Positions 45,565 to 53,464 of a stretch of 64,000 nt of DNA are shown piece after piece. The number at the start of each line of letters is the position of its first letter. Position 1 is the first letter of the stretch. Under the pieces are notes generated by a model. That model made no database searches and was not told where the DNA came from. It was given only the letters and a program-made list of their open reading frames with translations. The DNA lies in NCBI RefSeq assembly GCF_003335045.1, contig NZ_QOZG01000006.1:300551-364550 (forward strand), written 5' to 3'. The translations under genes were made by a program, and so were the position numbers. Origin of the DNA: Paramesorhizobium salinisoli. GTDB taxonomy: Bacteria > Pseudomonadota > Alphaproteobacteria > Rhizobiales > Rhizobiaceae.

Positions 45565-45689
45565 CGCTCGGGTAACGAGAAGGAAGCGTTGCTGCATCTC
45601 ACTCTTTGATCCTGCTGCGGTGAGCGCGCCGCGCAATTCCAATATCAGCACCCGAACCTTTTGCGGGACCAGTCTGCTTGTCGGATGGA

Positions 45690-45970
45690 TAGCCCATATT
45701 GATCGGCCCGGGGCACCGCATCCTCCCTAGATCGATGCGCTGAGACGACCCGCCTTCAGAATCCTCTTCAACACTCCAGACAGCGAGGAGGGCGATGCCG
45801 CCACCGGCAAGGCACGTCGCATGGTAGCCTTGGATCGTACTGGAGGAAAAACGTGCGGAAAGGCGGACCTGCCTTTCCCTTCCTGCCGAAATGAACGTCC
45901 AATGGGTCATGCCGAACAATGGAAGACAGATATGCTGGACGAGATCGTTCGTCGAAACCGGCGCGCCACA
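45690..45970 (-). pseudogene. LysR-type regulator effector-domain relic
   Basis: A minus-strand frame contains NDLVQHICLPLFGMTHWTFI, GRERQVRLSARFSSSTIQGY and CLAGGGIALLAVWSVEEDSE, the pattern of the LysR substrate-binding domain. There is no DNA-binding domain; flanking parts of the frame lack similarity. About 90 of the usual 300 residues remain. It is therefore a decayed gene. The parent regulator's target is unknown. It lies in a roughly 500 bp stretch (45565-46070) with nothing else recognisable. Confidence 0.65.
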
Positions 45971-46070
45971 TTTAGAAGCTAGAAGCTTCCAGCCATGCAC
46001 GGCGATGAAATCTACCGAGTGAGGCACGCCTCCTGCAACCGGAGAGTGTGAATGCAAGAGCTTGCTGCAA

Positions 46071-46949
46071 TCAGTTCAATGCATGGCCGGCCAAACCGTA
46101 AACCCATGGCCCGTTGTCTTCCCGGGTCAGGAATCGGCGTCCTTTGGACATGGTCGTAACGGTGTCGGATAAGCCGAGGCGGCTCTGCTGAAGGAACTCG
46201 GCAAACATGCCGTCTTTTTCGCGTGTATCGACGCGGACGAACCGCCTTGTGAGATCCTTCAGATGAACGGCTGTGAGATGGATCGCGTCATGATCATTTT
46301 TAGCGACGATAGGGCCGATCACATGCCCGCGGCCGAACTCGCGCCTCATGGAATATCCGACGATTTCCCCACCGCGCTTTAAAGTACAAACGGAAGCATT
46401 TTCCGAAAGCAATGCGAGCACCCTTTCGCGGTTCGTCCCAAATGCACGCGTATCCAGCGACGTGATCTCCTTGAGCCTGTTGCTTGATTTCACATTCAGT
46501 TCACCTTCCAGAACAGGCGTTGCCGGAAGCTCTGGCGGCACTTCTCCCTGGCACTTATATACGATCGCTTCCGCCGTAAAGCCGAGTGACACATAAAGAG
46601 GATAGGCGGGATGGGTCGCATTCAGGGTCAAAATGCGATCGCCGCACTGCTCAAGCACCAGGTCCATGAGCCATCGGCCGCCTCCTTGCGCCTGGCCACG
46701 GGGCGCTGTGATAACCGAGCCGATCGTGGCGAGGTCGTCTCCCTGAGGGAACCACATTGCGCTGCCGAAAACGCGTCCGATGCCGTCAACGGCAACGATA
46801 CCGTGACCGGCGCGGCGCAGTAACTCCCAATCCTGGGGCCGGTGCGGCCAGCCAACACCGATGGAAAGCGCGTGAAGCAGCTTCACATCAACTTCAGCTA
46901 TATCCCGCGCCACCAGTTCGAATGATTTCAGGCGCACTGATCGTTGCAT
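46071..46949 (-). CDS. GNAT-family N-acetyltransferase (double domain)
   Basis: 292 residues. N-terminal GNAT fold: VGWPHRPQDWELLRRAGHGI, the acetyl-CoA loop RGQAQGGGRWLMDLVLEQC near 85, and TLNATHPAYPLYVSLGFTAE. The C-terminal half (GEIVGYSMRREFGRGHVIGP) is the second GNAT-like domain common in this family. Substrate unknown. Divergent from the ArgE-like deacylase gene, with a long dyad between them, so acetylation and deacylation may be co-regulated. A 48-residue fragment of a similar protein occurs at 51384. Confidence 0.82.
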   Translation of the reverse strand: MQRSVRLKSFELVARDIAEVDVKLLHALSIGVGWPHRPQDWELLRRAGHGIVAVDGIGRVFGSAMWFPQGDDLATIGSVITAPRGQAQGGGRWLMDLVLEQCGDRILTLNATHPAYPLYVSLGFTAEAIVYKCQGEVPPELPATPVLEGELNVKSSNRLKEITSLDTRAFGTNRERVLALLSENASVCTLKRGGEIVGYSMRREFGRGHVIGPIVAKNDHDAIHLTAVHLKDLTRRFVRVDTREKDGMFAEFLQQSRLGLSDTVTTMSKGRRFLTREDNGPWVYGLAGHALN

Positions 46950-47020
46950 TTCAGCTTATCCGCTCCTTCACCCCATGCCCCTTCTATGGGCATATGGTGT
47001 TTTTCATTCTGCTGCCTATT

Positions 47021-47056
47021 GCAATGCTGCAGCACATCTCTTTTGCGCAGCATTGC
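47021..47056. promoter_or_regulatory. 10 bp perfect dyad in the GNAT/argE-like divergent region
   Basis: GCAATGCTGC (47021-47030) and GCAGCATTGC (47047-47056) form a perfect inverted repeat separated by 16 bases, half-site centres 26 bp apart. It lies in the 250 bp between divergent start codons. Candidate operator for an unknown regulator, possibly the one whose LysR relic is 1 kb away. A hairpin in a leader transcript is an alternative. Confidence 0.5.
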
Positions 47057-47199
47057 ATCGAAAAGCCAGCAAGTTTTGCTTGTTCAGGGGCATAATTCGC
47101 AATCTTCAGCCGATGCGCAGCACTATTTGGCAGAGAAAACTCGCGGCTAAACCTAAATTGGTCGGCATCCGATAAATTCCGCAAACAATATGGCCGCTT

Positions 47200-48322
47200 A
47201 TGAATGTTGAAAAAATTCTCGCGAGGCTGATCGGTTTTCCCTCCGTTGTGGGAATGCCAACCGATCCAATTGTCGATTGGATCCGCGGATATTCCCAGAC
47301 AGCTGGGGTCGAAATGTCGGTCCTCCCCGGTCCCGAAGGCGACCGGTCCAACATGTTTGTCACGATTGGCCCACGTGAGGTACGCGGCTACATTTTGTCC
47401 GGCCATATGGAGGTTGTGCCGGCGAGCGAGCCGGAGTGGAGCGCGGACCCCTTTGTCCTGCGCCGCGATGGTGACAGGCTTTACGGCCGTGGCACTACGG
47501 ACATGAAGGGTTTTCTTGCCTGCGCGCTGGCCGCTTTGCCACGGCTTGCGGTCATGAACTTGCAGCGGCCGATTCATCTTGCCTTCTCCTATGACGAGGA
47601 GGCGGGTTGCCGTGGCGTTCCGCATCTCATCGCCGCGCTGCCGAGCCTGTGCGAGAAGCCGCTCGGTGCGGTTATCGGTGAGCCGAGCCGGATGCAGGCC
47701 GTGCGGGCACACAAGGGCAAGGCGGCGGTGCGGCTCGAGGTGATCGGACGGTCCGGACATTCGTCACGCTCTGATCTGGGACTCAATGCCGTTCACGCCA
47801 TGGCCGGCGTGATCACGCAGGCTGCAGCTTACGGCCAGTCCCTGATGGAAGGGCCCTTTGACCGTAATTTCGCGCCCCCGTATTCTTCCCTGCAGGTTGG
47901 CGTCATCGCCGGCGGTCAGGCGGTCAATATCATTCCCGATCGCTGCACTGCCGATATCGAGGTCCGCGCTGTGCCTGGTCTATATCCGTCGTCCCTGCTC
48001 GAGCCAATAAGGGCGCAGCTTTTCGCCCTCCGCGACAGCGGCTTCGAAGTAGCCTGGCACGAGTTGAGCGCCTATCCCGCCCTTGCGCCTGCCGAGGGGA
48101 GCGAACTGACGACCCTTCTGACTGAGCTGACAGGGCAGGAATCCTTCGTTGCGATGAGCTATGGCACGGAGGCCGGGTTTTCAGCAGGCCGGCATCGACG
48201 CGATCATTTGTGGACCCGGCGATATCAGCCGCGGCCATCGTCCCGATGAATATATCGAATTGGGCGAACTCGCGGCGTGCCAGAAGATGATCGAGGATCT
48301 TGGCGCGCGCCTTGCCGCATGA
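47200..48322 (+). pseudogene. ArgE/DapE-type deacylase, frameshifted near the 3' end
   Basis: M20-family metallo-deacylase resembling N-acetylornithine deacetylase: GYILSGHMEVVPASEPEWSA (first zinc His), LYGRGTTDMKGFLA, FSYDEEAGCRG (catalytic Glu), IGEPSRMQAVRAHKGKA and VIGRSGHSSR. The reading frame shifts at 48175-48181 (GGGTTTT): with one base fewer it reads EAGFQQAGIDAIICGPGDIS then HRPDEYIELGEL and stops at 48322, as in intact ArgE. As sequenced the protein ends at 48249 without the last zinc ligand (H in RGHRPDEY). Real mutation or base-calling error. Operon with ghrA follows at 19 bp. Confidence 0.82.
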
Positions 48323-48341
48323 CTTAATAGGATGATCTCTA

Positions 48342-49265
48342 ATGGCATTTCTTTTCAATTCAGATGCCGCGCGCGGGACGGTCTTCCGCGAGGCTTTTGC
48401 GCGCGAACTCCCGGACCTGAAATTCTTCCACGCCAGCGAAGTCGTGGACCCTGAGAAGATATGCTATCTCGTGACCTGGACGGTGCCTGAGGACATATCC
48501 CGCTATCGCAATCTAGAAGTGCTGTTTTCCATCGGCGCCGGTATCGATCAGTTCAAGAGCGAGAAGGTACCTGGACATGTGAAACTGGTGCGGATGGTTG
48601 AAGACGGCATTATCCGCATGATGCAGGAATATGCCGTTCTCGGCGTGCTGACGCTTCACCGGGAAATGCTCGCCTATCGTGAGCAGCAAGGAGAGCATAG
48701 GTGGCAAGCGCTTGCGGCTCCGCAGGCCTCGGAGCGTCGGGTGGGGTTCCTGGGGCTTGGCATGCTGGCGCAAGCGGTCATCGAGCGTCTGAAGCCGTTT
48801 CAGTTTCCCCTCGCCGGATGGAGCCGCAGCACAAAAGAAATTGGAGGCCTTACCTGCTTTCATGGTGCCGACCAGCTTGCCGGTTTTCTGGCGCAGACGG
48901 ATATTCTTGTTTGCCTTCTGCCGCTGACCGACGAAACGCGTGGCATTCTCAACGCAAGGCTCTTTTCGTCATTGCCCGCCGGCGCACGGCTGCTGCATGT
49001 CGGGCGCGGGCCGCAGCTTGACCAGACTGCGCTGATCGAGGCGCTCGACAGCGGCCATCTTGCCGCGGCAATGCTGGATGTCACCGATCCCGAGCCGCTG
49101 CCGGAAGACCATCCGCTCTGGTCGCATCCCAAGGTGATGATTACGCCGCATATCGCCTCCGTGACGCAACCGCGCACGGCAGCACAATCGGTCATTGAAA
49201 ATATCCGGCGCCACCGCGCCGGGGAAAACCTGATCGGCCTCGTCGATCGGACACTCGGCTACTAA
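48342..49265 (+). CDS. ghrA: Glyoxylate/hydroxypyruvate reductase A
   Basis: 307-residue D-2-hydroxyacid dehydrogenase. Features: VLFSIGAGIDQF near 65, Rossmann loop VGFLGLGMLAQAV near 135, catalytic Arg in LLHVGRGPQLDQTALIEAL near 228, Glu in DVTDPEPLPEDHPLW near 255, His in ITPHIASVTQPRTAA near 273. This is the GhrA type: NADPH-dependent reduction of glyoxylate and hydroxypyruvate. It sits 19 bp after the ArgE-like gene and 15 bp before a cupin gene, so an operon for amino-acid or polyamine by-products is likely. Confidence 0.9.
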   Translation: MAFLFNSDAARGTVFREAFARELPDLKFFHASEVVDPEKICYLVTWTVPEDISRYRNLEVLFSIGAGIDQFKSEKVPGHVKLVRMVEDGIIRMMQEYAVLGVLTLHREMLAYREQQGEHRWQALAAPQASERRVGFLGLGMLAQAVIERLKPFQFPLAGWSRSTKEIGGLTCFHGADQLAGFLAQTDILVCLLPLTDETRGILNARLFSSLPAGARLLHVGRGPQLDQTALIEALDSGHLAAAMLDVTDPEPLPEDHPLWSHPKVMITPHIASVTQPRTAAQSVIENIRRHRAGENLIGLVDRTLGY

Positions 49266-49280
49266 ACCAGGAAACACGGC

Positions 49281-49637
49281 ATGTCACTTCTGATCACCAT
49301 CGACACTGACCCAAACTTCACACCGAAGGAGGCCGTGCCGGCCCCGGAACGGCTCATTTCGGGCAACCCATCCTTCAAGACCTGGGCACAGGATGCCTCA
49401 AAGGGAGAAAAGGTGGCGACAGGAGTCTGGGAGGCTACCCCCGGCGAGACGCATTCGATCAAGGGCACCACCTACGAGTTCTGCCACATCATTTCAGGTC
49501 TCGTAGAGATCGAGGAAAAGGGCGGTGAGACGAAGACCTACCGCGCCGGTGACAGCTTCGTTATGAAACCTGGCTTTGTCGGCGTCTGGCGCACCATCGA
49601 GACCGTGCGCAAGATCTACGTCTGCGCCTACGACTAA
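49281..49637 (+). CDS. Cupin-domain protein
   Basis: 118 residues, one double-stranded beta-helix: KVATGVWEATPGETHSIKGT, then EFCHIISGLVEIEEKGGETK, and AGDSFVMKPGFVGVWRTIET. It resembles the DUF861/EutQ-type cupin class with an E-x-C-H metal-site variant in EFCHI. Relatives appear in amino-acid and polyamine operons next to aldehyde dehydrogenases. Role unknown. The operon ends with a stem-loop. Confidence 0.8.
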   Translation: MSLLITIDTDPNFTPKEAVPAPERLISGNPSFKTWAQDASKGEKVATGVWEATPGETHSIKGTTYEFCHIISGLVEIEEKGGETKTYRAGDSFVMKPGFVGVWRTIETVRKIYVCAYD

Positions 49638-49659
49638 GTGCAATGTTCAAGGTGCTCAA

Positions 49660-49681
49660 GGTGCGCCCATGACGGCGCACC
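49660..49681. other. Stem-loop after the cupin gene
   Basis: GGTGCGCC (49660-49667) pairs perfectly with GGCGCACC (49674-49681) around CATGAC. No T-run follows, so it is a possible pause, attenuator or mRNA-stabilising structure rather than a standard terminator. Confidence 0.5.
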
Positions 49682-49898
49682 GCAATTCCAGAACAATCAA
49701 CTTTCCAGGTCCAGCCTGACGCATTTCGACGCCGTCAGGCGGTTCGTCCTCAATGAAAAATGCGGCGTTCGGTCCCCTATTATTCTAAGGAGAAACAGAG
49801 CGGAATGGGTTCGCTCGCTCTATCCGTTGGTTCGCCGCATTTGGGCGACGTCAGGTGAACCCATCTGACTGCAAAAAGCTTTGGTGCGAGGTGCTCTC

Positions 49899-50276
49899 AT
49901 GACGTTAAGCTTCGATCCTGACACACTCGAGCTTCCCCTTTATACTTCATCGGTGGTGAACGCGTCGAGGCGGCTGGCGCACTGGAAATGCGACGGCCTT
50001 CCGACGGCAAACACTATGGTGCATGTCCGGTCGCGGATGAAGCTCTCCTGGACCGCGCGGTACAGGCTGCAAAACAGGCGCTGAAGACCAGTGGCTGGGC
50101 GGTGGCGGGTCGCCGACGCGCTAGAGTTCGGTATGGTCGGGCTCAACACCGGCATGATCTCGACCGAAGTCGCGCCCTTCGGTGGCGTGAAGCAGTCGGG
50201 GGTGGGGCGTGAAGGCGCGCAACTCGGGATAGAGGAATATCTTGAGGTCAAGACGCTTCATGTCGGCGGGCTGTAA
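49899..50276 (+). pseudogene. Aldehyde (succinate-semialdehyde) dehydrogenase with large internal deletion
   Basis: Three frames carry pieces of one protein. The 5' end reads MTLSFDPDTLELPLY and then, after a shift near 49940, [40 protein letters not shown]. At about 50098 it jumps to the 3' end, [36 protein letters not shown] and the stop at 50276. About 350 residues of the normal 480 are gone, including the catalytic Cys and Glu. So it is a deletion pseudogene. The parent gene probably belonged to the ghrA/cupin operon. Confidence 0.85.
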
Positions 50277-50297
50277 AGGCCGGTGGCTGAAAAATGG

Positions 50298-50326
50298 AAA
50301 GGGGGCGGCTCAACCGCCCCCTTTTT
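50298..50326. terminator. Strong bidirectional terminator
   Basis: Perfect stem AAAGGGGGCGG / CCGCCCCCTTT with loop CTCAA (50309-50313) and TTTTT on the plus strand, TTTCC on the other. It ends the relic operon and the convergent HAD gene. Confidence 0.93.
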
Positions 50327-50366
50327 CGATGTCCTGGTGTCTTGTCCCAAGAAGCGATGTCGCCGC

Positions 50367-51056
50367 TCAAGCGCTTTGCAGCGCGGGCTCCAGGCCGACG
50401 GCACGGGCCAGTCCGCCGATATCCTTGATCTCGGTATATTCGTAGTAGGGGTTCGCGGGCTCATGGCCCCGGTTCACCCAGACCTTGCTCTTGATGCCAA
50501 GGTCGTAGGCGGTCATCAGGTCGTAGCGGAACGAGGAGGACACGTGGGTGACGTCTTCGGGCCCGCAGCCGAGCTTGTCGAACATGTACTCGAAGCCCTT
50601 CATCAGCGGCTTGTAGGCGCCGGTCTCTTCCGCCGTGATGACCATGTGGAAGGGCGCGCCGAGCTTCTCCACATTCGACATGATCAGGCTGTTCATCGAG
50701 TTCGACAGGATCACCAGCGGGATCTCCTTGGCAACCTTGGACAGGCCCGCTGGAACGTCCGGGTGCGGACCCCATGTGGACACTTCGTCATAGATGCGCT
50801 GGGCATCCTCCGGCCGAAATGCGATGCCGTTGCGCTTGCAGGTGCGCTCCACGGAATTGTGCACCACTTCGATGAAGGGCTTCCAGGCGCCGAAGACCTC
50901 GTCCAGCCGGTAGCCGGCGAAATCCTTGATGAACTGCGTCATGGCGGCGGGCGACAGCTGCGCGCCATAAACGCGCTGCGCCGCGCCGGCCATGTCGAAA
51001 TTGGTCAGCGTTCCGTAGCAGTCGAAGGTAATGTATTTCGGTCTGAACTTGGTCAT
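50367..51056 (-). CDS. Haloacid-dehalogenase type II-like hydrolase
   Basis: 229-residue HAD superfamily member. Motif I FDCYGTLTNFD (nucleophile Asp) near 13, cap segment LDEVFGAWKPFIEVVHNSVE, motif II VILSNSMNS near 117, and motif III/IV ITAEETGAYKPLMKGFEYMF plus SSSFRYDLMTAYDLGI. The DCYGTL form is that of L-2-haloacid dehalogenases, but many such proteins are phosphatases. AGGAGG is 9 bp before the ATG. Single gene. Confidence 0.87.
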   Translation of the reverse strand: MTKFRPKYITFDCYGTLTNFDMAGAAQRVYGAQLSPAAMTQFIKDFAGYRLDEVFGAWKPFIEVVHNSVERTCKRNGIAFRPEDAQRIYDEVSTWGPHPDVPAGLSKVAKEIPLVILSNSMNSLIMSNVEKLGAPFHMVITAEETGAYKPLMKGFEYMFDKLGCGPEDVTHVSSSFRYDLMTAYDLGIKSKVWVNRGHEPANPYYEYTEIKDIGGLARAVGLEPALQSA

Positions 51057-51383
51057 GGCGTCAATCCTCCTGATCCTTTCGGCACCGTGCCTCTACCGCA
51101 ATCATCATAACGAGCGATGGGGAGACTAATCACTGCATTCGCAGCGGCATCAAGCAGATCGTTTTGTATTGCATCGCGGCTTTGGCACAGAGTTGCGCCA
51201 GGCTCACTCGGAACCCGGGCGGCAGCGCCGATTTGCCGGCGGGATCGCGGTTGCGTCGGCATAAGATGCGGCGCCGCCTGCAAAGGACAGTGAAACCGCG
51301 TCTCTCGCAGTTGCTGGTCAGGAGGAACTGCTGTCTTCGGCATTCTATCTTGGGCTCATGAATATCTCGGCCCGGAATGCCTC
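51057..51383. other. Intergenic, no feature recognised
   Basis: 327 bp upstream of the HAD gene and of the truncated GNAT fragment. Reading frames on both strands have no recognisable similarity and no clear promoter can be named. Confidence 0.4.
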
Positions 51384-51530
51384 ATGACGGCAAAACAAAT
51401 CATATTCGAAACGATGATGCCAGAGCATCTGGACGATGCCGTCGAATTGTCCCGACAGGCCGGATGGCCGCATCGACGTGAAGACTGGGAACTGGTCCAC
51501 GCGCTTAGCCAGGCCGATAACTACAATTGA
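51384..51530 (+). pseudogene. N-terminal fragment of a GNAT acetyltransferase
   Basis: 48 codons, MTAKQIIFETMMPEHLDDAV then ELSRQAGWPHRREDWELVHA, ending at a stop. The GWPHRxxDWEL segment matches the N-terminus of the 292-residue GNAT protein at 46071-46949 (VGWPHRPQDWELL). The rest of the enzyme is missing. It is a truncated paralogue or a trace of an earlier rearrangement. What follows to 51740 shows no continuation. Confidence 0.7.
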
Positions 51531-51742
51531 GCGTATTGGGCGCAGAGTGATATGCCAGTTTCGGCGCCCTTTTCAGAAGTTCGTGCTGCACAAGCGCCAC
51601 GTTTCGGCGACTCTGCTGGACAGAAAGTGCCAAACTCATTGGCACAACGGAGGAATACATTCCGAATATCTGCCAACAGGCAGGTAGGCGCGGGGGACCT
51701 TGACGGGCAGGATCGTTCGATTGCGAGCCGGCGCGGTTGCTA

Positions 51743-51753
51743 GGGGGGGGGGG
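51743..51753 (+). repeat. Run of 11 G in the ribosome-binding region of the ABC transporter operon
   Basis: Eleven consecutive Gs end 7 bases before the ATG at 51761; GGGAG at its end acts as the Shine-Dalgarno sequence. Slippage in such tracts alters spacing or strength of translation initiation. Length variation would change expression of the whole operon. It could also be a sequencing-length uncertainty. Confidence 0.6.
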
Positions 51754-51760
51754 AGAATCG

Positions 51761-53425
51761 ATGGTCGCTGGCATTCACGCTGTAGTCCCCCACGAAGTGG
51801 CGCTTTCGGTGCGCGACTTGACCGTACGCCTGCCGGAAGGCATGGAGCGGGTCCATGCGGTGGAAAACATCTCCTTTGATCTGAAGCGCGGCCAGATCCT
51901 GTGTATCATAGGCGAATCCGGATCGGGTAAGTCGGTCACCGCGAATGCGGCAATGGGGCTACTGCCCAGGGTCATCCACGTCTCCTCGGGCGCAATTCAG
52001 CTGGACGGGGTGAATGTCGTAGGTCTGTCGTACGACAGGCTGCGCAGTCTGCGCGGCCGGGTCGTGTCTATGATCTTTCAGGACCCGCTCTCGGCGCTCA
52101 ATCCGCTGATGACCGCAGGCGCGCAGATCGACGAGGTCATGGCGGCGCATGGCGTTGGTACGCCGCAGACCCGCCGCAGCCGCGCCATTGAGCTGCTGAC
52201 CGAGGTGGGCCTGCCCGATCCGGAGCTCATGTATCATCAGTATCCGTTCCGGCTTTCTGGCGGGCAGCGGCAACGCGTTATGATCGCCATGGCGCTGGCG
52301 CTCGAGCCAATGATCCTGATCGCGGACGAACCGACGACTGCGCTCGACGTGACAACCCAGGCGCAGATCCTGGAGCTGATCCGCGACATTCAGCGCCGTA
52401 AGGGAATGAGCGTCATGTTCATCACCCACGATTTCGGGGTGGTGGCTGAGATAGCAGACAGCGTCGTGGTGATGGAGAAGGGTCGGATCGTCGAGCAGGG
52501 CAGCGCCGAGCAGGTGCTGAAGTCGCCCAGCCACCCCTATACAAAGCGCCTGATCGCGGCTGTGCCGCGTCTGACCGGCAAGGATCGCACACCTCTGGAT
52601 GTCGCCAGCAACGAGCCGATCCTGAAGGTCGAGGGACTTGTGAAGACCTATCGCAGCGGCGGCACATTGTTTGGCAAGCAGCGGATCGTGCCCGCTGTGA
52701 AGGACGTTTCCTTCGAATTGGCGCCCGGGCGCACACTGGGCGTTGTGGGCGAAAGCGGTTCCGGTAAATCATCGCTGGGACGGGTTCTGATCAAGCTGCT
52801 GGATAGCGACGGCGGCCGAATTCTGTTCGAGGGCCGCGACATTGCAGGTCTTTCCGAGGCCGAATTCCGCCCGTTGAGGCCGCAGATCCAGATGATCTTC
52901 CAGGACCCCTTCGCTTCGCTCAACCCGCGTTCGACGATCGGCCACATCCTGACCGTTGGCCCGGTCGCGCACGGAACGCCCTATGTCCAGGCGCGCGAGG
53001 AGGCGCGGGCGCTTCTTGCCCATGTCGGTCTCGATGCCGGAGCCTTTGGCCGTTATCCGCATGAGTTTTCGGGCGGGCAGCGCCAGCGCATAGGCATCGC
53101 GCGGGCACTGATGTTCAAGCCGAAGCTGCTGGTTGCCGATGAGGCGGTTTCGGCGCTCGACGTATCGATCCAGGCCCAGATCCTGAAGCTCCTGGACCAG
53201 ATTCAGCGGGAAACCGGCGTATCGATGATCTTCATCACCCACGATCTGCGCGTCGCAAGTCAGATCTGCGACGAAATCGCAGTGATGCAGAAAGGGCGGG
53301 TTGTCGAACGCGGACCGCCCTCGCAAATCTTCCTGGACCCGCAATCAGCCTACACGCGTGAGCTGGTGGCGGCGATTCCAGGGGAGCAACCGGGCGGAAC
53401 CCGGCCGGTTGCAGCAAACGGTTAA
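51761..53425 (+). CDS. Fused double ABC ATPase (DppD-DppF-like), second peptide-type operon
   Basis: 554 residues. First domain: Walker [13 protein letters not shown] near 50, [17 protein letters not shown] near 160, Walker [16 protein letters not shown], tail [14 protein letters not shown]. Second: [14 protein letters not shown] near 330, [17 protein letters not shown] near 432, [16 protein letters not shown]. The start ATG lies beyond the G-tract; a TTG at 51737 is in frame before it. First gene of an operon with a binding protein, two permeases and a FAD oxidoreductase. Not closely similar to the ATPase at 36005. Confidence 0.92.
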   Translation: MVAGIHAVVPHEVALSVRDLTVRLPEGMERVHAVENISFDLKRGQILCIIGESGSGKSVTANAAMGLLPRVIHVSSGAIQLDGVNVVGLSYDRLRSLRGRVVSMIFQDPLSALNPLMTAGAQIDEVMAAHGVGTPQTRRSRAIELLTEVGLPDPELMYHQYPFRLSGGQRQRVMIAMALALEPMILIADEPTTALDVTTQAQILELIRDIQRRKGMSVMFITHDFGVVAEIADSVVVMEKGRIVEQGSAEQVLKSPSHPYTKRLIAAVPRLTGKDRTPLDVASNEPILKVEGLVKTYRSGGTLFGKQRIVPAVKDVSFELAPGRTLGVVGESGSGKSSLGRVLIKLLDSDGGRILFEGRDIAGLSEAEFRPLRPQIQMIFQDPFASLNPRSTIGHILTVGPVAHGTPYVQAREEARALLAHVGLDAGAFGRYPHEFSGGQRQRIGIARALMFKPKLLVADEAVSALDVSIQAQILKLLDQIQRETGVSMIFITHDLRVASQICDEIAVMQKGRVVERGPPSQIFLDPQSAYTRELVAAIPGEQPGGTRPVAANG

Positions 53426-53464
53426 AGAAACGGCGTACGCCGCCGATAACAAGGGGAACTTCCA

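Noticed and set aside
52422..53344. Minus-strand frames opposite the double ABC ATPase
   Set aside because: They are shadows of the strongly conserved plus-strand ATPase.
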